From WTFY01 sp965203725 (lineage in GTDB: Bacteria; Pseudomonadota; Gammaproteobacteria; UBA4575): DNA of 64,000 bases. The DNA is taken from the NCBI GenBank assembly GCA_965203725.1, contig CBDBDH010000001.1, positions 186,001 to 250,000 on the forward strand, in the 5' to 3' direction. Position 1 is the first letter of the stretch. Every line of letters starts with the position of its first letter. Positions 43,559 to 53,105 of this stretch are shown piece after piece. Both the position numbers and the translations under genes were made by a program. The notes under the pieces are model-generated. The model made no database searches. It saw nothing but the letters and a program-made list of their open reading frames with translations, and was not told the DNA's origin.

Positions 43559-43574
43559 ATGCTCTTAAGAGCAT
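43559..43574. promoter_or_regulatory. hipBA operator palindrome
   Basis: ATGCTCTTAAGAGCAT, a perfect 16-bp palindrome in an AT-rich stretch upstream of hipB. A related half-site (ATGCTTTTAA) lies at 43527-43536. Most likely the HipB binding site. Confidence 0.7.
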
Positions 43575-43939
43575 ACCTGATTTTGACAGACGAGTAAACC
43601 TTCTGTGCTCTAAGGAGAATATTAGAGTCGGTACAAGCTTTTAAGTACATGTGAAAACTCAAAGAAGTGCCCCTCCCGCAGCCTCGGGAGCAAGGCACCC
43701 TTCGAGACGGTCTCATCAGCCTGCCTGATGCCTTGGCCGTGCTCTCAACTGACTCAGCCATTGTAGTGGGGCAGATAACCGGGCTCGTTGCGATGTGAGG
43801 TTTCTCTGCCTGCAAGAAATGCCCTTTCTCGATCCGGCGCGGTCATTGCATGCAGAAAGATTACTGCCGGACTGGGATCAGATACAATTGGAACCGGATC
43901 AGGCCTGATTTACAGTCCGAAGGGCGGCAAGGAGATCAC
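43575..43939. other. Intergenic region between hipBA and ispG
   Basis: About 365 nt. It contains a 6-bp stem (CTCCCG at 43673, CGGGAG at 43685) and a possible ispG promoter near 43861. The 93-codon minus-strand frame ending at 43534 runs over the hipB operator and shows no similarity, so I do not call it. Confidence 0.5.
43861..43888 (+). promoter_or_regulatory. Possible ispG promoter
   Basis: TTACTG and TACAAT separated by 16 nt, 51 nt before the ispG start. Weak -35 match. Confidence 0.35.
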
Positions 43940-45181
43940 ATGGTGCCAGACAGGCGCACAAGCACGGCAGTACGGATTGGCAGCGTAACCGTGGGGGGCG
44001 AAGCCCCCATCGTTGTGCAGTCCATGACCAACACCCATACTGCCGACATCGACAAGACGGTTGACCAGGTGGCCGCGCTTGCTGAGGCGGGGTCTGAACT
44101 CGTGCGCCTCACGGTCAACGACAAGGAAGCAGCCCGCGCCGTGCCGGACATACGTGACCGGCTGTCGTCCCGAGGTGTCGACGTGCCTCTGGTCGGTGAC
44201 TTCCACTTCAACGGCAACCGCCTGCTGAAAAAACATTCCGAATGCGCGCAAGCGCTCGACAAGTACCGCATCAACCCCGGCAACGTGGGTCGGGGCAACC
44301 TGCACGACAAGCAATTTGGTGAAATCGTGGAAATCGCCTGCCAGTATGACAAGCCGGTGCGCATCGGGGTCAACTGGGGCAGCCTCGACCAGGACCTGCT
44401 GGCCAGGAAACTGGATGAAAACTCCAAATTGTCCAAGCCCAAGTCCTTGCCCGAAGTGATGCATGAATCCCTGATTGCATCGGCCCTGGAAAGCGCTGCA
44501 CTGGCCGAACAGATCGGCCTCGCCCACAACAGGATCATCCTGTCCTGCAAGCTGAGCGAGGTGCCGGCACTGGTCAGTGTGTACCGTGACCTCGCCTCGC
44601 GCTGCGATTACGCGCTGCACCTGGGACTGACCGAGGCCGGGATGGGCACCAAGGGGGTAGTCGCCTCCACCGCTGCACTGTCGGTACTGCTGCAGGAAGG
44701 CATCGGGGACACGATCCGCATATCCCTGACTCCGGAACCGGGCGGGGACCGCACCGAGGAAGTGCGGGTCGCCCAGCAGATCCTTCAAACCCTGGACCTT
44801 CGCTCATTCATGCCTTCGGTGACCGCCTGCCCGGGCTGTGGCCGCACGACCAGCGAGTACTTCCAGCACCTGGCTGCCGGCATCCAGAGTTACCTGCAGG
44901 AAAACATGCCGGTCTGGAAGCTGCAATACCCGGGAGTGGAGACCATGAAGGTTGCGGTCATGGGTTGCGTGGTCAACGGGCCCGGCGAGAGCAAGCACGC
45001 GGACATTGGCATCAGTCTGCCCGGCACGGGAGAAGCGCCCGTGGCCATCGTGCACGTGGACGGAAGCAAGTTCACAACGCTTCGGGGGGACAACATAGCG
45101 GAAGAGTTCCAGGGCATCGTGCAGGAATACGTGGCCAACCACTACCATCCCGTGAAACACCCCGGGCAATCCCTGAACTGA
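43940..45181 (+). CDS. ispG: (E)-4-hydroxy-3-methylbut-2-enyl-diphosphate synthase IspG
   Basis: [4Fe-4S] enzyme of the MEP isoprenoid pathway that converts MEcPP to HMBPP. From ATG 43940, with AAGGAG five bases upstream, the product is 413 aa. It contains PIVVQSMTNTHTADID at the start and the cluster-binding cysteines in TACPGCGRTTS and MGCVVNGPGES. Complete and apparently functional. In many relatives ispG lies between rodZ and hisS; here it stands alone, on the opposite strand, next to hipBA and convergent with fadD. Confidence 0.97.
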   Translation: MVPDRRTSTAVRIGSVTVGGEAPIVVQSMTNTHTADIDKTVDQVAALAEAGSELVRLTVNDKEAARAVPDIRDRLSSRGVDVPLVGDFHFNGNRLLKKHSECAQALDKYRINPGNVGRGNLHDKQFGEIVEIACQYDKPVRIGVNWGSLDQDLLARKLDENSKLSKPKSLPEVMHESLIASALESAALAEQIGLAHNRIILSCKLSEVPALVSVYRDLASRCDYALHLGLTEAGMGTKGVVASTAALSVLLQEGIGDTIRISLTPEPGGDRTEEVRVAQQILQTLDLRSFMPSVTACPGCGRTTSEYFQHLAAGIQSYLQENMPVWKLQYPGVETMKVAVMGCVVNGPGESKHADIGISLPGTGEAPVAIVHVDGSKFTTLRGDNIAEEFQGIVQEYVANHYHPVKHPGQSLN

Positions 45182-45216
45182 ACGTGTTTACCCGGTCTTT
45201 GCCGGGGCCGTGTACC

Positions 45217-46890
45217 TTATCCGGACGGATTCTTGTCGCGCAGGGCGCGCCGCAGGATCTTGCCCACATTGGTCTTCGGCAACTCGGCATAAAACTCAAT
45301 GTGTTTGGGCCACTTGTAGCGGGTCAGGCGGTCTTTGCAGAACTCCAGCACATCCTTCTCGGTCAACGCGGGATCTTTTTTGACGACGCAGAGTTTCACG
45401 ACCTCGCCCGAGGACGGGTCCTCAACGCCGATGGCCGCAACCTCCAGCACGCCCTCATGGGCGGCCACCACCTGTTCGACTTCGTTGGGATAGACGTTGA
45501 ACCCTGAAACCAGAATCATGTCTTTCTTGCGATCGACGATGCTTACGTACCCGGCCTCGTCCACCATGGCAATATCGCCGGTGTGCAGCCAGCCATCCCC
45601 GTCCAGTGCCACCCGGGTTTCCTCCGGGTCGTTCAGGTAGCCTTGCATCACCTGGGGCCCGCGCACGCAAAGCTCTCCCACCTCTCCCACACCGAGGTCT
45701 CTGCCGTCGTCATCGCGTATGGCAATCTCCGTGTTCGGAATGGGCAAGCCGATCTTGCCGTTGAATTTCTTCAGGTTCAGCGGGTTCACCGTCACGGCCG
45801 GAGAGGTCTCTGTCAGGCCGTACGCTTCGGTGAGCACACAGCCCGTGACCTGTTGCCACCTTTCAGCGATGGGCTCCTGCACGGCCATGCCGCCCCCCAG
45901 GGAGATCTTGAGACTCGAAAAATCCAGCGCCGAGAACCCCTCCGTGTTCAGCAGGCCGTTATACAGGGTGTTGACCCCGGTCATCACCGTAAATTTCACC
46001 TTCGAGAGCTCCCCGACAAAGCCCTTCATGTCGCGGGGATTCGTGATCAGGTAGCACAGGCTGCCGAGATGGACAAACAGGAGGCAGTTCGCCATCAGGG
46101 AGAATATGTGGTACAGCGGCAATGCCGTAATCACGATTTCCTTGCCCTTTTCCAGGGCCTGCTTGAGCCATGCATCCACCTGCGCAATGTTCGAAAGCAG
46201 GTTGCCGTGCGTGAGGATGGCCAGCTTTGCCGAGCCGGTCGTGCCGCCCGTCAGTTGCAGGAAAGCGATGTCCTCCCGGGTGAGCGGCGGCTTGGTGAAC
46301 TCTCTGTCACGACCGCCGGCGAGGACCTCCGTGAACAAAACCGCATTTTCCAGTTCGTAATCGGGAATCTTGTGCTGCACGTGTTTCAGCGCAAAATTCA
46401 CGACGAAGGATTCGGGAAAACTGAGCAGGTCCCCCGCCCGCGCAACAATCACGTGATCGATGGCGCTGCCCTCAACCGCCTCGGCAAGCACACTCGCAAA
46501 GTTTTCCAGAATGACTATGGCCTTCACTTCTGACTTTTCCAGCGCTTCCCCGAGTTCCCTCGGGGTATACAGGGGATTGATATTGACGGCGGCCAGCCCG
46601 GCGCGAAGGATGCCGAACATCGCGACCGGAAACTGCAGCAGATTGGGGAGCATGATCGCCGCGCGGTCCCCCGCCTGCAGACCCATCTCGGTCTGCAGAT
46701 AGGCGGCAAAGTTGCGGCTCTCGGCTTCGAGCGCCGAGAAACTCATCCGCACACCCCGGTTCTCGAACGCCGGCAGGTCCCCGTAGCGTTCGGCAGCCTC
46801 CTCCAGCAACTGGGCCAGCGAGCCGTACTGACCCAGCTCAACGAATTCGGGGATGCCTTGCGGGTAACTTTTTAACCAGATTTTTTCCAT
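45217..46890 (-). CDS. fadD: Long-chain fatty acyl-CoA synthetase
   Basis: Activates fatty acids with ATP and CoA. The 557-aa protein has the AMP-binding P-loop LTGGTTGSAKLAILTH, the A5 motif YGLTETSP, GDGWLHTGDIAM, and the A8-A10 region KKDMILVSGFNVYPNEVEQ and PKTNVGKILRR with the C-terminal catalytic Lys. Length is near that of E. coli FadD (561). It lies 8 nt downstream of dnaB, so it may be cotranscribed, an unusual partner for a helicase gene. Confidence 0.95.
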   Translation of the reverse strand: MEKIWLKSYPQGIPEFVELGQYGSLAQLLEEAAERYGDLPAFENRGVRMSFSALEAESRNFAAYLQTEMGLQAGDRAAIMLPNLLQFPVAMFGILRAGLAAVNINPLYTPRELGEALEKSEVKAIVILENFASVLAEAVEGSAIDHVIVARAGDLLSFPESFVVNFALKHVQHKIPDYELENAVLFTEVLAGGRDREFTKPPLTREDIAFLQLTGGTTGSAKLAILTHGNLLSNIAQVDAWLKQALEKGKEIVITALPLYHIFSLMANCLLFVHLGSLCYLITNPRDMKGFVGELSKVKFTVMTGVNTLYNGLLNTEGFSALDFSSLKISLGGGMAVQEPIAERWQQVTGCVLTEAYGLTETSPAVTVNPLNLKKFNGKIGLPIPNTEIAIRDDDGRDLGVGEVGELCVRGPQVMQGYLNDPEETRVALDGDGWLHTGDIAMVDEAGYVSIVDRKKDMILVSGFNVYPNEVEQVVAAHEGVLEVAAIGVEDPSSGEVVKLCVVKKDPALTEKDVLEFCKDRLTRYKWPKHIEFYAELPKTNVGKILRRALRDKNPSG

Positions 46891-46898
46891 CGAACGGA

Positions 46899-48299
46899 CT
46901 ATGGGAAGTGGTCGCCGGTCTCAATCTCGGGGATGTAATTTTCAAAACGCGTGTACTGGCCCAAAAAGGTGAGCCGGGTCTTGAATATGGGGCCGTTACG
47001 CTGCTTGCCGACAATGATCTCGGCAGTTCCCTGATGGGGAGAGTTTTCATCGTAAACCTCATCGCGATAGATGAAGACAATCAAGTCTGCATCCTGTTCG
47101 ATCGCGCCCGACTCACGCAGGTCGGACATCACCGGGCGCTTGTCTTGACGCTGCTCAAGGCTGCGGTTCAGCTGGGACAATACGACTACCGGCACGCTGA
47201 GTTCCTTGGCAAGCGCCTTCAATGCCCGGCAGATCTCGGAAATTTCAGTCGCCCGGTTTTCGGAGGTTCCCCCGACCGTCATGAGCTGCAGGTAATCCAC
47301 AACGATCAGCGACAAGCCGTGCTCGCGCTTCAGCCGGCGGGCACGGGCCCGCAGCTCGGTGGGCGACAGCACCGCGGAATCATCAATGAACATATTGGCT
47401 TCAGACAACACCGATACCGCACTGGTGAGGCGAGGCCAGTCCTCGTCTGTCAGCTTGCCGGTGCGCACCCGCTGCTGGTCGATCCTGCCCATGGAGGAAA
47501 GCATGCGCATGGTCAGGGAGCGGCCGGGCATTTCCATGCTGAAGATGGCCACGCTGATTTTCTTCTGCAGCGCCGCATATTCAACGACGTTCATGGCAAA
47601 GCTGGTCTTGCCCATGGAAGGCCGTCCCGCAACGATGATCAGGTCCCCGTCCTGCAGACCCGCGGTTTTTTCATCGAACTCTTCAAAGCCGCTGGGAATG
47701 CCGGTAATGTGGTCTGAGCGCTCATACAACTCGTCAATCTGCTCAACCGTCGTCTTGAGCAAAGACTTGATGTTGATGAAGCCCTGTCCGGCCTGTGCAC
47801 TGCGGTCGGTGATTTGAAAAATCTTCTGTTCTGCCTCATCCAGCAAATTCCGGATGTCCTTGCCGTCCGGTGAAAGGCCATTTGCAGCAATCTCGTTGCC
47901 TACCTGAACCAGCTGCCGCAAAACGGATTTTTCCCGCACGATTTCCGCATAGGCCTTGATGTTCGAGGCGCTGGGAATGTCGTTGGCCAGGGTCCCGAGG
48001 TAAGCCAGGATATTGGTGTTCTCGATTTCGCTCTTCTGGCGAAGCAGGTCGGACAGGGTCAGGACATCGAAAACCTGGCGCTTGTCGACCAGTTCCCCGA
48101 TGGCACGGAAAATCAGGCGATGATTGAAGAGATGAAAATCATCCTCGTTGATCTTGTCTGCAACCTGGTCCCAGGCCGAGTTATCCAGAATCAGTCCGCC
48201 AAGGACAGCCTGCTCGGCTTCCAGTGAATACGGGGGCGTGCGCAGGTTCTCTGCATAGGTCACGCCGTAATCGGGTCCTGTTTTCGTTACTTCGGCCAC
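46899..48299 (-). CDS. dnaB: Replicative DNA helicase DnaB
   Basis: Hexameric 5'-3' helicase of the replication fork. The 466-aa protein has the N-terminal helical domain (PPYSLEAEQAVLGGLI) that binds primase, and a RecA-like domain with Walker A GRPSMGKTSF, the GLSLIVVDYLQLM Walker B and VVVLSQLNRSLEQR. GTG start at 48299. No intein is present. It follows rplI by 52 nt, the standard order. Confidence 0.98.
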   Translation of the reverse strand: MAEVTKTGPDYGVTYAENLRTPPYSLEAEQAVLGGLILDNSAWDQVADKINEDDFHLFNHRLIFRAIGELVDKRQVFDVLTLSDLLRQKSEIENTNILAYLGTLANDIPSASNIKAYAEIVREKSVLRQLVQVGNEIAANGLSPDGKDIRNLLDEAEQKIFQITDRSAQAGQGFINIKSLLKTTVEQIDELYERSDHITGIPSGFEEFDEKTAGLQDGDLIIVAGRPSMGKTSFAMNVVEYAALQKKISVAIFSMEMPGRSLTMRMLSSMGRIDQQRVRTGKLTDEDWPRLTSAVSVLSEANMFIDDSAVLSPTELRARARRLKREHGLSLIVVDYLQLMTVGGTSENRATEISEICRALKALAKELSVPVVVLSQLNRSLEQRQDKRPVMSDLRESGAIEQDADLIVFIYRDEVYDENSPHQGTAEIIVGKQRNGPIFKTRLTFLGQYTRFENYIPEIETGDHFP

Positions 48300-48351
48300 A
48301 CCATTTCCCGGTGCACGTCCAGCCGCAGCCCAGGTTCGTGAAACGGGCCGA

Positions 48352-48804
48352 TCATTCTTCGGGCACGATCTTCAGATGGATCGTGGCGATCACATCGGTA
48401 TGCAGGCGAATATCCACCGGGTATTCGCCGGCCTGCTTGAACACGCCGTCCGGCAGGCGGATTTCCTTTTTTTCCACCGGTTTTCCTGCATCGCTCAAGG
48501 CCTCGGCAATATCCACGGTCCCTACGGACCCGAACAGCTTGCCCTCCTCGCCGGCAGATTTTGCCGTGATCTCAAGTGAGAACCCATCCAGTTCAGTCTT
48601 GCGCGCTTCCGCTGCTGCCAGCGAGTCTGCCGCAACCTTTTCCAGTTCGGCACGCCGGGCTTCGAACTCGGCAAGGTTTTCCGCAGTTGCGAGCTTGGCC
48701 TTGCCGCTCGGCACCAGGTAGTTGCGTGCGTATCCCGGCCTCACCCGAACCTTTTCACCGAGGTCCCCAAGGTTGTCCACTTTCTCCAGCAATATTACTT
48801 CCAT
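48352..48804 (-). CDS. rplI: Ribosomal protein bL9
   Basis: 50S subunit protein that spans from the L1 stalk base. 150 aa, with the N-terminal signature MEVILLEKVDNLGDLGEKV, VRPGYARNYLVPSGKA, a long connecting helix and a C-terminal domain. Usual length. Order dnaB-rplI-(DUF2232)-rpsR-rpsF is conserved. Confidence 0.98.
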   Translation of the reverse strand: MEVILLEKVDNLGDLGEKVRVRPGYARNYLVPSGKAKLATAENLAEFEARRAELEKVAADSLAAAEARKTELDGFSLEITAKSAGEEGKLFGSVGTVDIAEALSDAGKPVEKKEIRLPDGVFKQAGEYPVDIRLHTDVIATIHLKIVPEE

Positions 48805-48856
48805 CTTGTGTCTCTCTTTCTCAGCAAATACCCATTATAAACAGTACCTGCCCCGT

Positions 48857-49774
48857 TCACATTTCAGATTTCAAAAATCGTTTCCGGAAATCCAGAAATC
48901 CATCCAGCACGCCCGCCGATGCAAGGACCAGCATCATCTGGGGGGTTACGATGAAAAGCAGGCCGTACACGGTGATGAAACCCAGCACGGGCTTGGACAT
49001 TGCGCCAATGAACGCATGGGCGAGCCCAAGACCCTGCAGGAAGAACATGCTGAGGCAGACGATCGTCAGCTGCCAGAAAATTGCAGCTTTCGAAGCCCAG
49101 GCCACCACGGCGAACAGGGCCACCGAGATGGCGAGCGTTCGTCCCAGGTTGAAACGTACAAACTCCCTATGGAAGGCTTGCGCATCGTCCAGCAGGTCAT
49201 GCCACCAACCGCCAAAGGACAGCGTGACGCTGATGGTCAGCAGGTATACCGCGACCACCATGCCGGTCATCAGGGACGCAATCCCAGGCAGGTACTGCTC
49301 GGCCCGCTCAAGACTGAGGCCTGCATTCTGCATCATGATCTGGAAAGACGGACCCTGCTCAATCGCCTGCAGAAGGTTCTTCAGGTAGTGCAGCCACTCC
49401 GCCTGCAGGTCCGGGAACAGGGCGGCGAGCAGCACGGTAAGGACGATCCCGAAGACCGTCAGCGCCTGCAGGGCCAGGCTCAGGGACTGGAATCGCAAGT
49501 ATGCATAGGCAACGGCAACAATCGAGGCCCAAACGATCAAAGGGCCTGCCGTGAGGTTGCCAAGCAGCAGCAAGGTGCTGACGGCCACCAGCGCCACGCA
49601 GATGAGCAGGACGCTGATCGCCTGCCTGACCCCCACCTTCAGCGTGATCAGTGCCAGCGCACCCCCGCTGAATACAATCAGGAAAGGAAAGGGATAGGAC
49701 AGCATTGCAAATACGAACACGACCGCAACCGCCTGGAACGGCCCGGAAAGGATGTAACGCGCCAGTAAACGCAT
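48857..49774 (-). CDS. DUF2232 multispanning membrane protein
   Basis: 305 aa with about eight hydrophobic helices and a short basic C-terminus (DFRKRFLKSEM). The position between rpsR and rplI is typical for DUF2232 (YybS-like) proteins of Gammaproteobacteria. The family resembles substrate-binding subunits of ECF or energy-coupled transporters, but the substrate is unknown. It lies 42 nt downstream of rpsR. Confidence 0.85.
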   Translation of the reverse strand: MRLLARYILSGPFQAVAVVFVFAMLSYPFPFLIVFSGGALALITLKVGVRQAISVLLICVALVAVSTLLLLGNLTAGPLIVWASIVAVAYAYLRFQSLSLALQALTVFGIVLTVLLAALFPDLQAEWLHYLKNLLQAIEQGPSFQIMMQNAGLSLERAEQYLPGIASLMTGMVVAVYLLTISVTLSFGGWWHDLLDDAQAFHREFVRFNLGRTLAISVALFAVVAWASKAAIFWQLTIVCLSMFFLQGLGLAHAFIGAMSKPVLGFITVYGLLFIVTPQMMLVLASAGVLDGFLDFRKRFLKSEM

Positions 49775-49816
49775 GGCCGACTAAGGATCAGTCCAGGTCC
49801 GGCTTGTCGCAGGCAC

Positions 49817-50041
49817 CTAATGCTGGTCGCTGTACGGCAGCAGGGCAATATAGCGAGCCCGCTTGATCGCCTTGGACAGCTGGCGCTGGTACCTGGCTTT
49901 GGTGCCAGTGACCCGGCTTGGAACGATCTTGCCCGCTTCGCTGACAAAATCCTTCAGCAGCTTGACGTCCTTGTAGTCGATCTCTTCGGTGCCCTCTTCA
50001 GTGAAACGGCAATACCTTCTTTTTCTGTAATAATTCGCCAT
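49817..50041 (-). CDS. rpsR: Ribosomal protein bS18
   Basis: 30S platform protein, partner of bS6. 74 aa, with RKRRYCRFTEEGTEEIDYKD, PSRVTGTKARYQRQL and KRARYIALLPY. No priB gene lies between it and rpsF. Complete. Confidence 0.98.
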   Translation of the reverse strand: MANYYRKRRYCRFTEEGTEEIDYKDVKLLKDFVSEAGKIVPSRVTGTKARYQRQLSKAIKRARYIALLPYSDQH

Positions 50042-50100
50042 GTCAATGTCCTCCTGCCAGGCTGACCACCCTCTTCTGCAGCATCCGGTCCAATGGGCAA

Positions 50101-50703
50101 TCAGGCCTGCTCATCTGAACTCTCCGGTTTGGGTCCCGATTCGGACTCCTCTTCGGATTCCCCCTTGGATTCCTCTTTGGGCTCCTCCTTGGATTCCTCC
50201 TTGGATTCCTCCTTGGATTCCTCCTTGGATTCCTCTTTGGATTCCTCTTTGGATTCCTGTTTAACCTCCGGTTTGGCCTCTGCTTGAGCACCCTCATCCG
50301 GACGGCTGCCCGACGCCTTGTCCCCGGTGGGCTGCGGCTTTTCCTCGGTATCCTGATTTTCGGACTCGGCCCGCTCACTTTCAATCATTTTCATCATCGG
50401 TGAGGCTTCGGTGACCGCTTTTTTCCTGGAAATGACCATGTTGCGAACCACTGCATCGTTGAAGCGGAATGCGGTGTTCATTTCATCCAGGACTTCCTGT
50501 CCACACTCGATGTTCATCAGCACATAATGGGCCTTGTGGACTTTCTGGATGGGGTAGGCGAGTTGCAAACGGCCCCAGTCTTCCAGCCTGTGAACCTTGC
50601 CGCTCCCTTCTTTTTCAATGATGGTGCGGTAGCGCTCGATCATGGCGGGCACCTGACCGCTCTGGTCAGGGTGCACCAGAAACACGATTTCATAATGACG
50701 CAT
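50101..50703 (-). CDS. rpsF: Ribosomal protein bS6 with a long acidic repeat tail
   Basis: 30S platform protein that pairs with bS18. Residues 1-100 are canonical bS6 (MRHYEIVFLVHPDQSGQVPA, KAHYVLMNIECG). Residues 101-200 are an acidic, low-complexity tail, with a tetrapeptide ESKE repeated about six times at roughly 149-183 before an EPKE/ESKG variant end. E. coli bS6 also has a variable Glu tail (added by RimK), but it is short; 200 aa is exceptional. AAGGAG precedes ATG 50703 by seven bases. rlmB, often upstream, is absent. Confidence 0.96.
   Translation of the reverse strand: MRHYEIVFLVHPDQSGQVPAMIERYRTIIEKEGSGKVHRLEDWGRLQLAYPIQKVHKAHYVLMNIECGQEVLDEMNTAFRFNDAVVRNMVISRKKAVTEASPMMKMIESERAESENQDTEEKPQPTGDKASGSRPDEGAQAEAKPEVKQESKEESKEESKEESKEESKEESKEEPKEESKGESEEESESGPKPESSDEQA
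50155..50259. repeat. 12-bp tandem repeats in rpsF
   Basis: About eight copies of a 12-bp unit (TTGGATTCCTCC or TTGGATTCCTCT on the plus strand) encode the ESKE run. The unit is a multiple of three, so copy changes keep the frame. Confidence 0.9.
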
Positions 50704-50882
50704 TCGTTTCTCCTTATGGGTTCATATCTCCCGGCAATTCTTGTTGTATGCCCGGTGAGACAAGGAATCGTTGATGCTTTCGGAAACCGCGGAGTCTACG
50801 GCAAGAACCTGCACCGGGCAAGTCTGCAAGCGGGTCCGCGCGGGCGGTGCTGGAATTCCGTTCGGAGATCAGGCGCGCCGTT

Positions 50883-53105
50883 TCAGCGGCGTTTTTTTCG
50901 CTTTCCTGAGCTGCGCCTCGCACCCGCGCGCGGGTCTGCCAGCACGAAATCGATTTTCCTTTCATCCAGCCCCACCCGGGAAACGACCACGTTCACCGCA
51001 TCTCCAAGCCTGTAACGCTTCTTGCTGCGTTCACCGAACAGGCAGCGCGACGCTTCATCGTAATGGTAGTAATCACTGCTCAACGAGGTCACGTGCACCA
51101 GCCCCTCAACGAATATGTCGTCCAGCGTCACGAAAAAACCAAACGCGGTCACGGAACTGATGACACCCGAAAACCGCTTGCCAAGCTTGTCCAGCATGTA
51201 CTCGCACTTGAGCCAGGCATCCACGTCACGTGTGGCCTCGTTGGCCCTGCGCTCGTACATGGAACACTCCTCTCCCAGCAACAGCAGGTCGTTCTCGGAA
51301 AACGGAAACGGATCCTTCTTGCCGGCCGTCAGCAGATGCCGGATGGTCCGATGCACAATCAGGTCGGGGTAGCGCCGGATCGGCGAAGTGAAGTGTACGT
51401 ACAGGGGCAGCGCCAGGCCGAAATGGCCGATATTTTCCGGGCTGTACACGGCCTGCGCCATGGAGCGCAGCAGCATCATTTCAATGATGTGCCTGTCCTT
51501 TCGATGTGAAATCTTCTTGAGCGTAAGCAGAAAATCCTTGGTTTTGGGCTTGTCGGACCGGGTGAAAGGCACGCCCAGGGACTGCAGGAATTCCCTCAGC
51601 TCTTTCGTTTTTTCACCGGTCGGGCAATCGTGTACGCGGTACAGCGTCGGCAGCTTGCGCTTGCTGATGAAGCGGGCCGCGGCAATGTTCGCACTGATCA
51701 TGCATTCTTCAATGATCATATGGGCCTGGACGCGCTCGCGGGGAACGATGGCCTTGATCTTCTTGTGCTCATCGAATTCAAAAAAGCTTTCCTGGGTGTC
51801 GAAATCGACCGTGCCTCTTTTTTTGCGCTGCTTTTTCAGGGCACGGTATGCACCCTGCAGGAGTTCCAGGTCCCGTCGGACATGGCGGTGGCGCTTGCGC
51901 GCTTTCTTGTCGCCGTCGTACAGAATCTTCTGCACTTCATCGTAGGTCAGGCGCGCAGCAGAGCGCATGACCGCGTCGTAAAAGCTGTAACGCTTTAACA
52001 CGCCATCCCTGGAGATGAACATCTCGCACACCATGCAAAGCCGGTCGACATCGGGCTTGAGCGAGCAAAGCCCGTTGGACAGCCGTTCGGGAAGCATGGG
52101 GACCACGCGTTCCGGAAAGTACACCGACGTCCCCCGCTTGCGGGCTTCAAGGTCCAGTGCGGAATCCACCTGCACGTAATGCGAGACATCGGCAATCGCC
52201 ACCCACAGGCGCCAGCCGTTTTCACGCGGTTCGCAGTACACCGCATCGTCAAAGTCCTTGGCATCGCTGCCATCGATGGTGACGAAATTCAGGGCGCGCA
52301 GGTCCCGGCGACGCCCAAGCTGGCGCTTGACCGTGCTTTCATGAAATCGTTTGGCCTCCTGCAGGGCCTCTTCCGTCCACTGATGCGGTATGTCGTAGGA
52401 ACGGATCGCCACATCGATCTCCATGCCGGGCGCAAGATGGTCTCCCAGCACTTCGACGACCTTGCCAATGGCCTGTCGCGAGCGATTCGGGTGTTCCACG
52501 ATCGCAGCCACCACGAACTGGCCGTTCACCGCGTCCGCGGAGGCCCCCGCGGGAATCATGACATCCTGGCCCAGGCGCTTGTCATCGGGCACGACAAAAC
52601 CGATACCGGACTCCTGGTAGTACCTGCCGACGACCTGCTTGTTGTGGCGCTGGATGATCTCGACCAGTTTCCCTTGCGGCTTGTTGTCCTTGGTATTTCC
52701 GGTGGGTCGAACGACTGCACGATCCCCGTGCATCAGGGCGCGCATCTCGTAGGGAGACAGAAACAGGTCCGGGCCGCCCTCGTCCGGGATCAGGAAACCA
52801 AACCCGCTTCTGTGGCCCATCACCCGGCCGCGCACCAGATTGACCTTGGCCACCGGCAAGTAGTGGTTCTGGCGATTGCGTATGATCTGGCCATCACGCT
52901 CCATCGCCCCCAGGCGCCGTTTCAGTGCGTTTTCTGCCCGGTCCGTGCGGATATCCAGCGCCTGATGCAGGGTCTTTGCGGACAGGGGGCCTTCACTGCC
53001 TTCCAGAACGTCCAGAATGAACTCCCGGCTGGCAATCGGGTGCTTGTACTTTGCAGCCTCGCGGCGGCTGTAGGGATCCCTGGGTTTGTTTTTCTTCCGT
53101 GTCAT
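50883..53105 (-). CDS. rnr: Exoribonuclease R
   Basis: Processive 3'-5' exoribonuclease that degrades structured RNA and rRNA fragments. The 740-aa protein has an N-terminal winged helix (ASREFILDVLEGSEGPLSAK), two cold-shock domains, the RNB catalytic domain with the metal-binding Asp cluster in DGSDAKDFDDAVY, and an S1 domain (FSGVISSVTAFGFFVTL) followed by a short basic tail. The tail is shorter than in E. coli RNase R (813 aa), where it affects helicase activity. Confidence 0.97.
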   Translation of the reverse strand: MTRKKNKPRDPYSRREAAKYKHPIASREFILDVLEGSEGPLSAKTLHQALDIRTDRAENALKRRLGAMERDGQIIRNRQNHYLPVAKVNLVRGRVMGHRSGFGFLIPDEGGPDLFLSPYEMRALMHGDRAVVRPTGNTKDNKPQGKLVEIIQRHNKQVVGRYYQESGIGFVVPDDKRLGQDVMIPAGASADAVNGQFVVAAIVEHPNRSRQAIGKVVEVLGDHLAPGMEIDVAIRSYDIPHQWTEEALQEAKRFHESTVKRQLGRRRDLRALNFVTIDGSDAKDFDDAVYCEPRENGWRLWVAIADVSHYVQVDSALDLEARKRGTSVYFPERVVPMLPERLSNGLCSLKPDVDRLCMVCEMFISRDGVLKRYSFYDAVMRSAARLTYDEVQKILYDGDKKARKRHRHVRRDLELLQGAYRALKKQRKKRGTVDFDTQESFFEFDEHKKIKAIVPRERVQAHMIIEECMISANIAAARFISKRKLPTLYRVHDCPTGEKTKELREFLQSLGVPFTRSDKPKTKDFLLTLKKISHRKDRHIIEMMLLRSMAQAVYSPENIGHFGLALPLYVHFTSPIRRYPDLIVHRTIRHLLTAGKKDPFPFSENDLLLLGEECSMYERRANEATRDVDAWLKCEYMLDKLGKRFSGVISSVTAFGFFVTLDDIFVEGLVHVTSLSSDYYHYDEASRCLFGERSKKRYRLGDAVNVVVSRVGLDERKIDFVLADPRAGARRSSGKRKKRR

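Noticed and set aside
43534..43815. 93-codon frame upstream of hipB
   Set aside because: It runs through the palindromic operator, has biased composition and no similarity.
50155..50259. Tandem repeats as a possible CRISPR array
   Set aside because: The unit is 12 bp without spacers and lies in frame within rpsF.
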